A stretch of DNA of 14,435 bases from contig JAFDFT010000020.1 in NCBI GenBank assembly GCA_019309685.1, positions 1-14,435 on the forward strand, read 5' to 3'. Both the position numbers and the translations under genes were made by a program. Below, piece by piece: positions 1 to 8,113 of this stretch; position 1 is the first letter of the stretch, and each line of letters begins with the position of its first letter. The stretch is from Deltaproteobacteria bacterium (GTDB taxonomy: Bacteria > Desulfobacterota > Desulfobacteria > Desulfobacterales > JAABPS01). The notes below the pieces were generated by a model, which did no database searches, was not told the origin of the DNA, and saw only the letters and a program-made list of their open reading frames with translations.

Positions 1-693
1 CATTATCAGAATGATCCGGTTCAAACGACAAAGGTCAACGTGCATGGTTCGATTAATATGCTGGGACTCGCAAAAAGACTCAAAGCGAAGATCCTTCAAG
101 CTTCTACATCAGAGGTGTACGGAGATCCCACGGTACATCCTCAGACGGAAGATTACTGGGGCCATGTCAACACCATTGGTCCACGATCCTGTTACGATGA
201 GGGAAAGCGATGTGCTGAGACGTTGTTTTTTGATTATTACAGACAAAATAACGTTAATATAAGAGTTGCACGTATTTTTAATACCTATGGACCCCGGATG
301 CATCCAAATGATGGCAGGGTTGTAAGTAATTTTATCACCCAGGCTCTGGCAAATGATCCGATAACGGTTTTTGGTGATGGCACTCAAACACGATCGTTTT
401 GTTATGTTGATGATTTGGTTGAAGGGCTTATGCGGCTCATGAACGGACCGGATGAATTTGTTGGGCCATTGAATCTTGGCAATCCAAATGAATTTACGGT
501 GCTTGAGCTCGCCCAAAAAATAATTAAATTAACAAGATCAACATCGGAAATCGTATTTAAACCGATTCCGCAAGATGACCCTAAGCAGAGACAGCCGTGC
601 ATTGATCTGGCCAGAGATAGACTGGGCTGGTCACCAAAAGTAGAGCTTGATAAAGGATTGAAAAGAACAATTAAGTATTTTAAAAGCTATTAG
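1..693 (+). CDS. UDP-glucuronate decarboxylase (UDP-xylose synthase), 5'-truncated by window edge
   Basis: The reading frame is open from base 1, so 230 residues of the C-terminal part are visible. The family is usually about 310-320 residues, so roughly 85, including the Gly-rich NAD-binding loop, lie outside the window. It is an extended short-chain dehydrogenase/reductase (SDR): an STSE segment at visible residues 35-38 is followed by the catalytic Y65-x3-K69 in a CYDEGKR context typical of UXS proteins. The stretch HYQNDPVQT at the very start and the VARIFNTYGPRM and FGDGTQTRSFCYVDD blocks also match that family. The enzyme oxidises and decarboxylates UDP-glucuronate to UDP-xylose in the cytosol, using bound NAD+. 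It precedes gmd by 33 bp, so the two are probably co-transcribed for surface polysaccharide precursors. A dTDP-glucose dehydratase is the nearest alternative, but the YDEGK motif argues for UXS. Confidence 0.88.
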   Translation, partial: HYQNDPVQTTKVNVHGSINMLGLAKRLKAKILQASTSEVYGDPTVHPQTEDYWGHVNTIGPRSCYDEGKRCAETLFFDYYRQNNVNIRVARIFNTYGPRMHPNDGRVVSNFITQALANDPITVFGDGTQTRSFCYVDDLVEGLMRLMNGPDEFVGPLNLGNPNEFTVLELAQKIIKLTRSTSEIVFKPIPQDDPKQRQPCIDLARDRLGWSPKVELDKGLKRTIKYFKSY

Positions 694-726
694 TATTTGA
701 TTTTGTTTATGTAAAAGAGGGTATAT

Positions 727-1791
727 ATGAAAAAGAAAAAAGCTCTCATTACCGGAGTGACTGGCCAGGATGGAGCCTATCTAGGTGAGTTTCTTTTAAA
801 AAAGGGTTACGAAGTGCATGGCATAAAACGCAGGTCTTCGTCGTTAAATACTGCACGTGTTGATCATCTATACATGGATCCACATGAGGAAGATGTTCGT
901 TTTTTTATGCATTATGGGGATTTGACTGATGCTACAAATCTTATCCGGATTATTCAGGAAACTCAACCGGATGAGATTTATAATCTGGCCGCCCAGAGTC
1001 ATGTGAAGGTGTCTTTTGAAACCCCTGAATACACAGCTAATACGGATGCACTCGGTACGTTGCGATTGCTTGAAGCGATTCGTATCCTAAAAATGGAGAA
1101 TAAAGCGCGTCTCTATCAGGCATCAACTTCAGAGATGTACGGGAAAGTACAGGAAACGCCACAAAAAGAAACCACACCCTTTTATCCAAGATCCCCATAT
1201 GCGGTAGCAAAACTTTACTCGTATTGGATTATTGTCAATTACAGGGAGGCATATGGTATTTTCGCGTGCAATGGCATTCTTTTTAATCATGAATCACCTA
1301 TAAGAGGTGAGACATTCGTTACGAAAAAAATCACCCGAGCGTTGAGCCGCATTAAATTAGGGTTGCAGGATTGCCTGTTCATTGGAAATCTTGATTCTAA
1401 ACGAGACTGGGGTCACGCCCGTGATTACGTTGAAATGATGTGGATTATGCTTCAACAGGAAACGCCTGAAGATTATGTTATCGCTACAGGCGAGCAGCAT
1501 ACTGTCCGGGAATTTATTGAAGCAGCATGCACTGAGCTCGATTTTCCGATCCGTTGGAAAGGAAAAGGTATTGAAGAAAAGGGAGTTAGTAAAGATAATA
1601 AAATCATCGTTTCTGTTGATCCTAAATATTTCCGTCCTACAGAAGTTGATAACTTGCTTGGTGACTCAACTAAGGCGAAGGAAAAACTCGGCTGGAAGCC
1701 AAAGATTACGTTTAAAGAACTTGTCAAAGAAATGATTGATGCTGATTTGAAGTTGGCGCAAAAAGAAAATATGTATAACAATACAAATTAA
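727..1791 (+). CDS. gmd: GDP-mannose 4,6-dehydratase
   Basis: A 354-residue extended SDR that converts GDP-mannose to GDP-4-keto-6-deoxymannose, the first step towards GDP-fucose, GDP-rhamnose and related deoxysugars. The N-terminus carries the dinucleotide loop TGVTGQDG (residues 9-16). The catalytic set is visible as T134 and E136 in STSEMYG with Y158-x3-K162 in SPYAVAK. The NGILFNHESPIRGETFVTKKI block and the RDWGHARDYVEMMW block are characteristic of Gmd. Length is close to the usual 345-375. The ATG at 727 follows a purine-rich AGAGGG site about 7 bp upstream. Its product is the substrate of the GDP-fucose synthase at 2141, but a mobile element (1793-2076) now separates the two genes. 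Its left 3-bp target repeat overlaps the last two bases of this gene's stop codon. Confidence 0.96.
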   Translation: MKKKKALITGVTGQDGAYLGEFLLKKGYEVHGIKRRSSSLNTARVDHLYMDPHEEDVRFFMHYGDLTDATNLIRIIQETQPDEIYNLAAQSHVKVSFETPEYTANTDALGTLRLLEAIRILKMENKARLYQASTSEMYGKVQETPQKETTPFYPRSPYAVAKLYSYWIIVNYREAYGIFACNGILFNHESPIRGETFVTKKITRALSRIKLGLQDCLFIGNLDSKRDWGHARDYVEMMWIMLQQETPEDYVIATGEQHTVREFIEAACTELDFPIRWKGKGIEEKGVSKDNKIIVSVDPKYFRPTEVDNLLGDSTKAKEKLGWKPKITFKELVKEMIDADLKLAQKENMYNNTN

Positions 1792-1792
1792 T

Positions 1793-2076
1793 ACCTGAAT
1801 TCTGCATGAAAATTGATGGGAATCTTTTTTGATGAGGCATCATAATAGTTCCAGCAATATTTTAACATTGAAGCGTTTTTATTATATGGTAAAATGGATA
1901 TTCAACTTTTCTCAACATTTTTCACCCGGTGGGCAAACCGGAGACATCCATATGCTGCGTTACTAAGGGTTCGCAATAGTTCACTATGGCTTAACCCCTA
2001 GATGCAGCTTGTTGAGCGCAAGCGAAATCCCGCTTGCGGGGCAGATGAAAGCCTCCAATTCGTGCAAAATTCAGGT
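1793..2076 (-). mobile_element. MITE-like non-autonomous element, copy 1 (284 bp)
   Basis: The element starts with ACCTGAATTCTGCATG and ends with the near-complement CGTGCAAAATTCAGGT, giving imperfect 16-bp terminal inverted repeats. AAT occurs directly on both sides (1790-1792 and 2077-2079), a perfect 3-bp target duplication. A diverged copy in opposite orientation lies at 9745-10002. The two align over their whole length at roughly three quarters identity by eye, and the last 34 bp (2043-2076) differ at one position only. No ORF of note is present, so any transposition must be driven in trans. The strand given is the one on which the shared fold keeps G-U pairs. Relative to copy 2 this copy carries about 35 extra bases near 2006-2042. 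Family assignment is open. Confidence 0.8.
2017..2038. repeat. GC-rich hairpin present only in element copy 1
   Basis: CGCAAGCG at 2017-2024 and CGCTTGCG at 2031-2038 form a perfect 8-bp stem around a 6-base loop. This is markedly more GC-rich than its surroundings. It sits inside the stretch of copy 1 that has no counterpart in copy 2, so it is either a nested insertion or a variable extra stem of the element. No T-run follows on either strand, so it is not a standard intrinsic terminator. Confidence 0.7.
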
Positions 2077-2140
2077 AATATGTTGATTTTTATCGGTATG
2101 ATTATTAGAACTTAAATGCAATACTCACACGTTGCTCTAC

Positions 2141-3205
2141 ATGAATGAAAACGATAAAATTTATATTGCAGGTCACACAGGTTTGGTTGGTTCTGCCATA
2201 CTTCGACGAATTCAGTCAGATGGATATAACAATATCATCCTTCGAACACATGATGAACTTGATCTGGAACGGCAAATAGAAGTAGAAAATTTCTTTGAAA
2301 AAGAAAGTCCGGATCATGTATTTCTGACAGCGGCTAAGGTTGGCGGGATAATGGCAAATAATAAATATCCGGCTGAGTTTATCTATAAGAATATGATTAT
2401 AGAATCCAATATCATTCATAGTGCTTATAAAACGGGTGTGAATCGGTTATTGTTTCTTGGAAGCTCCTGCATATATCCTAAGTTTGCGCCGCAGCCGATG
2501 AAAGAAGAGCATCTTTTAACAGGACAACTAGAACCAACCAATGAACCGTATGCTATCGCAAAAATTGCTGGGATTAAACTTTGCCAGGCGTACAATAGGC
2601 AGTATGGCTCAACGTTTTTATCAGTAATGCCGACAAATGTTTACGGGCCTGAAGATAATTATAACCTGGAGAAATCGCATGTCATTCCGGCAATGATACG
2701 AAAATTTCACCTGGCGAAACTTGCCATGCAGGATCAATGGGATATGATTAAAAAAGATGAAGCTTTGTACGGTAGTATTCCTAAAGATGTTATGGAAAAT
2801 CTTAATGGTCTCGGCGCTGCAGGAAGTACTCCCAGAGCTTTCAAGTTATGGGGTACAGGTTCGCCTCGTCGAGAACTGCTTTATGTGGATGATTTGGCTG
2901 ACGCATGTGTTTTTATAATGGAGCTTGAAGAATCCCTGTTCAACTCAATGCTGGGAAATGACCAGATACCCCTGGTTAATATCGGCTGTGGTGATGATCA
3001 AACAATCAAAGAACTGGCAGTAAAGGTTGCCGGTGTAGTTGGATATACAGGTGAGATTGAATGGGATCATGAAAGACCGGATGGTACCCCCAGGAAATTA
3101 CTAGACATTAACCGGATAAAAGACCTTGGATGGCAGCCAAAAATATCTCTTGAACAAGGTATTGGACTGGCTTACCAGAATTACTTGGCAAAATTCAGGC
3201 ATTAA
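2141..3205 (+). CDS. fcl: GDP-L-fucose synthase (GDP-4-keto-6-deoxymannose epimerase/reductase)
   Basis: An SDR enzyme that epimerises and reduces GDP-4-keto-6-deoxymannose, the product of gmd, to GDP-L-fucose with NADPH. From the ATG at 2141 it is 354 residues. The cofactor loop G11-x2-G14-x2-G17 (GHTGLVGSA), the LGSSCIYPK segment (106-114), Y137-x3-K141 in NEPYAIAK and H180 in KSHVIPA correspond to the known active-site positions of E. coli Fcl. A TTG three codons upstream (2132) could also start it. Neither start has a convincing ribosome binding site, and ATG is chosen because the conserved strand begins just after it. It is about 33 residues longer than the E. coli enzyme, mainly through an insert at about 193-229 between the FH and the substrate-binding LWGTGSPRRE block. 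Confidence 0.94.
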   Translation: MNENDKIYIAGHTGLVGSAILRRIQSDGYNNIILRTHDELDLERQIEVENFFEKESPDHVFLTAAKVGGIMANNKYPAEFIYKNMIIESNIIHSAYKTGVNRLLFLGSSCIYPKFAPQPMKEEHLLTGQLEPTNEPYAIAKIAGIKLCQAYNRQYGSTFLSVMPTNVYGPEDNYNLEKSHVIPAMIRKFHLAKLAMQDQWDMIKKDEALYGSIPKDVMENLNGLGAAGSTPRAFKLWGTGSPRRELLYVDDLADACVFIMELEESLFNSMLGNDQIPLVNIGCGDDQTIKELAVKVAGVVGYTGEIEWDHERPDGTPRKLLDINRIKDLGWQPKISLEQGIGLAYQNYLAKFRH

Positions 3206-3235
3206 CTTAATTTTATTATAAGGGGAGTTAATTCG

Positions 3236-3724
3236 ATGAAATTTAGTATAAAGAAATTTAAGTGTCTTCAAATAGTAGTAGGGATGTTGATGACAGTATT
3301 TTTACTATTCACAGGGTGTGCGGGAATGTTAAATTCGATGGGCGTTTCATCAGATACATCTGCTCAATCTGAAGAAGCTTCCATTCCGCTTTATCGTGAT
3401 TTTGAGGATGTGGCCATTCCTAGAGAGTTAAAAGAAGATAAGAAGTCCACATATATTATCGAGAGTGCTGGTTACCGGTCTGGTATTCTTGCTTTAAAAG
3501 GTAGGGTGGAAAGAAATTCACTCATAGATTTTTTCAAAGATAACATGTCAAAAGATAACTGGAAGGCAATTACTTCATTTAAAACACCAAAGCGGGCGAT
3601 TATGCTGTTTCAAAAAGAAAACCGATGGTGCATGATCAATATTACGGAAAAAGAAATCAATACATATATTGAAATTGGCGTTGTTCCCACAATAGCGGGG
3701 GTTGAGCCGGACATAGATAAATAG
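3236..3724 (+). CDS. Small predicted lipoprotein, function unknown
   Basis: A 162-residue protein with a lipoprotein signal peptide: a basic start (MKFSIKKFK), a hydrophobic core and a lipobox ending LFTGC with Cys28 as the likely lipidated residue. The mature part opens with a short Ser/Glu-rich linker (about 35-50). It continues as a compact mixed domain (about 51-150) beginning PLYRDFEDVAIPREL and holding the pattern GRVERNSLIDFFKDNM followed by NWKAITSF. I recognise this layout as one of the small lipoproteins with a 'DUF' domain common in Desulfobacterota, but cannot give a family name with confidence. A clear AGGGGAG site (3221-3227) precedes the ATG by 8 bp. It lies 30 bp after fcl and 88 bp before coaBC, so it may ride on the sugar-gene transcript without being functionally tied to it. 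Confidence 0.85.
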   Translation: MKFSIKKFKCLQIVVGMLMTVFLLFTGCAGMLNSMGVSSDTSAQSEEASIPLYRDFEDVAIPRELKEDKKSTYIIESAGYRSGILALKGRVERNSLIDFFKDNMSKDNWKAITSFKTPKRAIMLFQKENRWCMINITEKEINTYIEIGVVPTIAGVEPDIDK

Positions 3725-3812
3725 AATATGTTTTATAGTACAAGGCAAAAGTGCGAATTGAGAACCATTTACAATTAAAGCAATTATAAGCTATTAGCAA
3801 GAGTGAGATAAT

Positions 3813-5012
3813 ATGAAATGCGATATTAAAAATAAAAATATTATTCTCGGTGTAAGTGGGGGTATTGCTGCATATAAAAGTGTTGAACTGTTGCGGTTGT
3901 TTAAAAAAAGCGAAACAAACGTCCGGGTTATCATGACTCAAAACGCGAAATGGTTTGTCGGGCAGCTTACGTTTGAAGCCCTCTCTGAAAATCCGGTTAG
4001 CGATAGCCTGTTTTTAAAAGAGGGAAATGATGCATCTATCAAGCATATTCAATGGGCACAAGAGGCGGATGCGGTTGTTATTGCACCAGCCACAGCGAAT
4101 ATTATCGGCAAGATTGCTGGTGGAATTGCCGATGATGCGTTGAGCACTTTCATTCTTGCAGTAACGGCGCCGATACTCATTTGTCCTTCAATGAATACGA
4201 ATATGTATGAAAGCAAAGCTGTTCAGCGAAATCTTAAGACCCTTAAAAAAGATGGCTTTACGATTATTGATCCAAGCGAAGGCGAACTTGCTTGCGGTAC
4301 TACTGGCCCAGGACGGATGCCTGAACCAGAGGAGATTTTGGACAGGCTGTTATGGCGACTTTCACCAAAAGATCTTCAAAATAAAAAAATACTCGTTACA
4401 GCAGGGCCAACACAAGAGCATCTGGATCCGGTGAGGTTTATAAGCAATCCTTCTTCCGGGAAGATGGGGTATGCGATTGCAAAAGCGGCTGAATACAGAG
4501 GCGCTGACGTAACACTTGTTTCAGGCCCCTCTCAGCTTTTAGATCCGGTAAATGTAAATACGATTCGTGTGAAATCAGCAGAGGAGATGGGCTCGGCTGT
4601 TTTTGAACAATTTGAAACCGTTGATATTGTCATTAAAGCAGCAGCTGTATCAGATTACCGTGCGGATGAACAGGCAAAACAGAAAATAAAAAAGGATGCA
4701 ATAGAAAAGGCAGTATCATTAAAAAAGAATATAGATATACTTAAAGAACTTGGTAAGAAAAAAAAGGACCAGATATTGGTTGGTTTTGCTGCGGAAACAG
4801 AATCGCTTGAAAAAAACGCGGGGAAAAAATTAAAAGATAAAAATCTTGATATGATTGTGGGTAATATTGTAGGAGGACCTACATCAGGATTTGCGGCGGA
4901 TACGAATGTAGCGACACTTTTTTATAAAGATGGAAAAAAAGAATCCTTGAATGAAATGAGTAAAGAAGCGTTGGCCCATACTATTTTGGATAGAATTATA
5001 AAGGGTGTATAG
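3813..5012 (+). CDS. coaBC: Bifunctional phosphopantothenoylcysteine decarboxylase / phosphopantothenate-cysteine ligase
   Basis: A 399-residue fusion catalysing two consecutive steps of coenzyme A synthesis: CTP-dependent joining of cysteine to 4'-phosphopantothenate (CoaB) and decarboxylation of the product (CoaC). The N-terminal flavoprotein domain (about 8-180) shows GVSGGIAAYK, the catalytic H78 (KHIQWA), the FMN-binding APATANIIGKIAGGIADD stretch, PSMNTNM (125-131) and the active-site lid C161 in ELACGTTGPGRM. The C-terminal synthetase domain (about 190-399) has VTAGPTQEHLDPVRFISN, SSGKMG, AAAVSDYR and the KIKK lysines (292-295) used for nucleotide binding. Length is normal. The ATG at 3813 follows a GAGTGAG site. 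The next gene starts 3 bp after its stop, so translation is probably coupled. Confidence 0.97.
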   Translation: MKCDIKNKNIILGVSGGIAAYKSVELLRLFKKSETNVRVIMTQNAKWFVGQLTFEALSENPVSDSLFLKEGNDASIKHIQWAQEADAVVIAPATANIIGKIAGGIADDALSTFILAVTAPILICPSMNTNMYESKAVQRNLKTLKKDGFTIIDPSEGELACGTTGPGRMPEPEEILDRLLWRLSPKDLQNKKILVTAGPTQEHLDPVRFISNPSSGKMGYAIAKAAEYRGADVTLVSGPSQLLDPVNVNTIRVKSAEEMGSAVFEQFETVDIVIKAAAVSDYRADEQAKQKIKKDAIEKAVSLKKNIDILKELGKKKKDQILVGFAAETESLEKNAGKKLKDKNLDMIVGNIVGGPTSGFAADTNVATLFYKDGKKESLNEMSKEALAHTILDRIIKGV

Positions 5013-5015
5013 TCT

Positions 5016-5741
5016 GTGAGCAGTAACTATCAATATAAAACCACGGATAACTGGGAAGACTTGGCAGGATTGACGGGTGAAGTAAAAGATCTCCTGTTGT
5101 TCTTAAAGAATTCCGGGTGCAGTGGTTTTGACTGCACTGAAAACAGCCAGAATATATTAAAAAACTGGGGCAAGGGATTTATTGCTGCTGATGACAACCT
5201 GGATCAGGTTAAACATGATATGAAAGGCTGTCGTTTGTGCGGACTCCATCAAGACCGTAAACATATTGTATTTGGTGAAGGCGCTTTCAATGCGAAAGTA
5301 GTATTTGTAGGCGAAGGACCTGGTTTTGAAGAAGACCAAACGGGCAAACCATTTGTCGGCAAAGCGGGCCAATTACTGACAAAGATCATTCAGGCGATGA
5401 ATCTCACACGGGATGATGTATATATCTGTAATATTATCAAATGCCGACCGCCTGGAAATAGAAATCCAAAGCCGGAAGAGATTCAAGCATGCATGCCATA
5501 CCTAAGGCGTCAGATTCGCTTGATACAGCCGGATTTTATTTGTGCGCTTGGCACATTCGCTGCCCAAACGCTTTTAGATACTGATACGCCGATATCGAGA
5601 CTGAGAGGAAAATTTCATTTTTATGAGGGTATCCGTATGATGCCCACATATCATCCATCATACCTTCTTCGAAATTCTGAAAAAAAGCGAGATGTATGGG
5701 AGGATATAAAGAAACTGATGAAGGAAATGGATTTATTATAA
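5016..5741 (+). CDS. Family 4 [4Fe-4S] uracil-DNA glycosylase
   Basis: A 241-residue DNA repair enzyme that removes uracil produced by cytosine deamination or misincorporation. Four cysteines fit the family-4 cluster pattern: C72 and C75 (CRLC), C143 (IIKCRPP) and C159 (IQACMP). Motif A is GEGPG (99-103), followed by the KPFVGKAGQLL stretch, and motif B is HPSYLLR (213-219). About 65 N-terminal residues precede the first cysteine, a length seen in many bacterial members but without a motif I recognise. The start chosen is GTG at 5016, with AAGGGTG (5001-5007) as ribosome site inside the 3' end of coaBC. The 3-bp gap to coaBC indicates translational coupling. Family-4 proteins were once annotated as a phage DNA polymerase-related domain, but the cluster and both motifs are intact here, so activity is expected. 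Confidence 0.94.
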   Translation: MSSNYQYKTTDNWEDLAGLTGEVKDLLLFLKNSGCSGFDCTENSQNILKNWGKGFIAADDNLDQVKHDMKGCRLCGLHQDRKHIVFGEGAFNAKVVFVGEGPGFEEDQTGKPFVGKAGQLLTKIIQAMNLTRDDVYICNIIKCRPPGNRNPKPEEIQACMPYLRRQIRLIQPDFICALGTFAAQTLLDTDTPISRLRGKFHFYEGIRMMPTYHPSYLLRNSEKKRDVWEDIKKLMKEMDLL

Positions 5742-5800
5742 TTTAGATGTATTTAGTTAAAAAAACTATTGAGATAAGCTTTTAAAAGGGAAAATATATT

Positions 5801-7084
5801 ATGAAATATAAAATTTGTGCTGTTTTTATATTCATCATGATCTTCACGTCCAGTTTTCATGCAAACTGCTTTGCAGAAGAAAAAGAAATTTATATCATGA
5901 AACTTTCTGGCGCCATTAGTGCGGGAACGGCAAGCTATTTAAAAAGCGGTATTAAAAAAGCTTCAGATGGGAATGCGGCTTGTTTGATCATAGAGTTAGA
6001 TACACCAGGAGGCAATGTTGAATCAATGCGAAATATTGTAATGGCAATCCTTGACAGCAAAGTGCCAATTATTGTCTATGTTTCACCCAGTGGTGCTCGT
6101 GCTGCTTCAGCAGGTGTGATGATTACCAATGCTTCAGATATCGCAGCCATGGCACCGGGGACCAATATTGGCGCGGCTCATCCGGTTCAAGGGGGCGGAC
6201 AAGAGATTGGAAAGACCATGTCCAAAAAAATCACCAATGATATGGTCGCCAACGCAAAAAGTATCGCAGAAAAACGTGGGAGAAATGTCAAGTGGGTTGA
6301 AAAGGCTATACGCGAGAGCGTTTCCGCCACAGAGACAGAAGCACTGGACAAAAAAATAATCGATATTGTGGCAAAGGATCTCGATGACCTTATTAAACAG
6401 GTTGATGGCAGAGATTTAGGAGAAAAAGGAAAACTGAATCTTAAAGGTCTTAAAAGAAAGTACGTGGAAGAAACACTCCGCACAAAAATACTCAAGACAA
6501 TTAGTGATCCAAATATTGCATATATTCTTATGATGATCGGAATGGCTGGCTTATATTTTGAACTGTCGCATCCGGGTGCGATCTTTCCTGGAGTGATCGG
6601 TGCTATTTCACTTATATTGGCTTTTTACGCTTCACAGACACTACCCGTAAACTACGCGGGAATTCTGCTAATTATTCTTGCCATTATATTTTTTATTATG
6701 GAGATGAAAATTACAAGTTTTGGGCTCCTAAGTATTGCCGGTGTTGTTTCCCTTCTGATTGGCTCACTTATGTTGTTTGAAGGAAGTGAGCCAGGCGGGC
6801 AATTGTCTTTGAAAGTACTTCTTCCCACGCTTGTATTTGTTTCCAGCTTTTTTGTGGTTGTCGCGGGTCTGGCTTTTCGAGCTCAGGTTTCAAAGCCTAG
6901 AACAGGGGATAAAGGATTAATTGGGGAAACAGGTATTGTGAAAAATGAGATTGATCCTGAAGGGAAAGTTCTTGTTCATGGTGAATTGTGGAAAGCCATA
7001 GCAAAAGATCCTGTAAAAGAAGGAGTTAAGGTAAAGGTAGTCGGTGTGACTAACCTGGTTCTGGAAGTGGAACCTACTGACTAA
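5801..7084 (+). CDS. Long-form NfeD membrane serine protease (ClpP-class)
   Basis: A 427-residue membrane protein. It opens with a Sec signal peptide (about 1-25, ending near CFAEE). A ClpP-fold protease domain follows (about 29-225), in which S103 (AASAGV) and K143 (SKKITN) match the Ser-Lys dyad of the archaeal PH1510 protease. ELDTPGGN (65-72) is the usual oxyanion-side block. The region from about 236 to 355 has four or five hydrophobic segments. The C-terminus (about 372-427) is the NfeD OB-fold (GETGIVKNEIDPEGKVLVHGELWKA). Related archaeal proteases cleave the C-terminal tail of their partner stomatin, and a slipin gene follows 40 bp downstream. The pair therefore forms the known nfeD/SPFH module linked to membrane quality and microdomains. 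AAAAGGGA precedes the ATG. Start and length look normal. Confidence 0.93.
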   Translation: MKYKICAVFIFIMIFTSSFHANCFAEEKEIYIMKLSGAISAGTASYLKSGIKKASDGNAACLIIELDTPGGNVESMRNIVMAILDSKVPIIVYVSPSGARAASAGVMITNASDIAAMAPGTNIGAAHPVQGGGQEIGKTMSKKITNDMVANAKSIAEKRGRNVKWVEKAIRESVSATETEALDKKIIDIVAKDLDDLIKQVDGRDLGEKGKLNLKGLKRKYVEETLRTKILKTISDPNIAYILMMIGMAGLYFELSHPGAIFPGVIGAISLILAFYASQTLPVNYAGILLIILAIIFFIMEMKITSFGLLSIAGVVSLLIGSLMLFEGSEPGGQLSLKVLLPTLVFVSSFFVVVAGLAFRAQVSKPRTGDKGLIGETGIVKNEIDPEGKVLVHGELWKAIAKDPVKEGVKVKVVGVTNLVLEVEPTD

Positions 7085-7124
7085 CTGAATAAACATTTAA
7101 AAAGAAGAATGGTGGAGGTGAAAT

Positions 7125-7880
7125 ATGTTTTATCCTGCTATATTTATTATTGTATTTTTCGTGTTTTTTCTTTCAACAGCTTTAAGGATTCTAAATGAAT
7201 ATGAACGGGGAGTTATATTTAGATTGGGAAGGGTAATCGCTGCTAAAGGACCGGGACTTATCATTCTTATACCCATCATCGATAAGTTGGTAAAGGTCAG
7301 CCTGCGGCTTATAGCAATGGATGTGGATCCACAGGATGTGATTACACGAGACAATGTATCCGTAAAAGTGAACGCAGTCATTTATTTCAGGGTAATAGAT
7401 CCGACCAAGGCGATCATAGAAGTTGAAAATTACACTTACGCAATGTCACAGCTGGCACAGACAACTTTAAGGAGCGTATGCGGCCAGGCAGAACTGGATG
7501 AACTCTTGTCCGCAAGGGATAAAATCAATTCTCAGCTTCAGGAAATACTCGACACCCATACGGATCCTTGGGGGATAAAAGTTGCCAATGTTGAATTGAA
7601 ACATATAGACTTGCCTCAGGAAATGCAGCGATCCATGGCAAAACAAGCAGAGGCTGAAAGAGAAAGACGCGCTAAGGTTATAAATGCTGAAGGAGAATAC
7701 CAGGCAGCGTCCAAACTGGCTGACGCAGCGGAAATTATCCAAGAGCATCCTATGGCGCTTCAGTTAAGATATCTACAAACGATGAGAGAAATGTCCGCTG
7801 AACAGAATACAACAACTATATTCCCATTCCCAATGGATGTATTTAAGCCGCTTATTCAGATGTTTGAAAAAAATAAGTGA
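7125..7880 (+). CDS. Slipin / stomatin-like SPFH-domain membrane protein
   Basis: A 251-residue protein with one N-terminal hydrophobic segment (about 2-22) followed by the SPFH (band 7) domain: NEYERGVIFRLGRV, KGPGLIILIPIIDKL, VDPQDVITRDNVSVKVNAVIYFRV and LRSVCGQAELDELLSARDKIN. The region AKQAEAERERRAKVINAEGEYQAA is the charged coiled-coil helix that drives oligomerisation. The C-terminus ends in a hydrophobic stretch around TTTIFPFPMDVFKPL, comparable to the site cut by the partner protease in archaeal stomatins. These proteins form large rings or scaffolds in the cytoplasmic membrane. A strong GGTGGAGGTG site precedes the ATG at 7125. Tight placement behind the NfeD protease supports the slipin rather than the HflK/HflC or YqfA branches. 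Confidence 0.93.
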   Translation: MFYPAIFIIVFFVFFLSTALRILNEYERGVIFRLGRVIAAKGPGLIILIPIIDKLVKVSLRLIAMDVDPQDVITRDNVSVKVNAVIYFRVIDPTKAIIEVENYTYAMSQLAQTTLRSVCGQAELDELLSARDKINSQLQEILDTHTDPWGIKVANVELKHIDLPQEMQRSMAKQAEAERERRAKVINAEGEYQAASKLADAAEIIQEHPMALQLRYLQTMREMSAEQNTTTIFPFPMDVFKPLIQMFEKNK

Positions 7881-8113
7881 AAATAGCTGATATGATATTA
7901 AAAACATTGTTTTAGGTATTGACTTAGCAAGGGAATCTGGTTTAAAGTGCCGTCTTTTTCTTAAATCCATAATCAAATGATTGCATTGAAGTGGTTAGGA
8001 TTTGATAAGAAAAGATATCTTATTGTTATTAAACAAGATTATGGTAACTATGAACAGCGGGTTATACATACCCAATTATGTTTTTATTTTAGAAAAATAT
8101 AGGAGTTAAAAAG
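7881..8113. other. Intergenic region, 233 bp, AT-rich
   Basis: There is no coding signal here. A promoter-like pair TTGACT (7919-7924) and TTTAAA (7941-7946), 16 bp apart, could serve the downstream gene but is weak and about 165 bp from its start. AAGATATCTT (8012-8021) is a perfect 10-bp palindrome and a possible protein-binding site. No terminator-type hairpin with a T-run follows the slipin gene. The AGGAG ribosome site of the next gene is at 8101-8105. Confidence 0.3.

Noticed and set aside
1932..1939. GGCAAACC in copy 1 recalls the conserved core of c-di-GMP (GEMM) riboswitches.
   Set aside because: The tetraloop and receptor parts are missing, copy 2 reads differently here, and the inferred RNA strand is the opposite one.
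3188..3199. GCAAAATTCAGG in the last codons of fcl exactly matches 12 bases of the element's terminal repeat.
   Set aside because: It is fully inside the fcl coding frame, the sequence beyond it shows no extended similarity to the element, and no second end or duplication is found. Chance, or at most a fragment too short to call.
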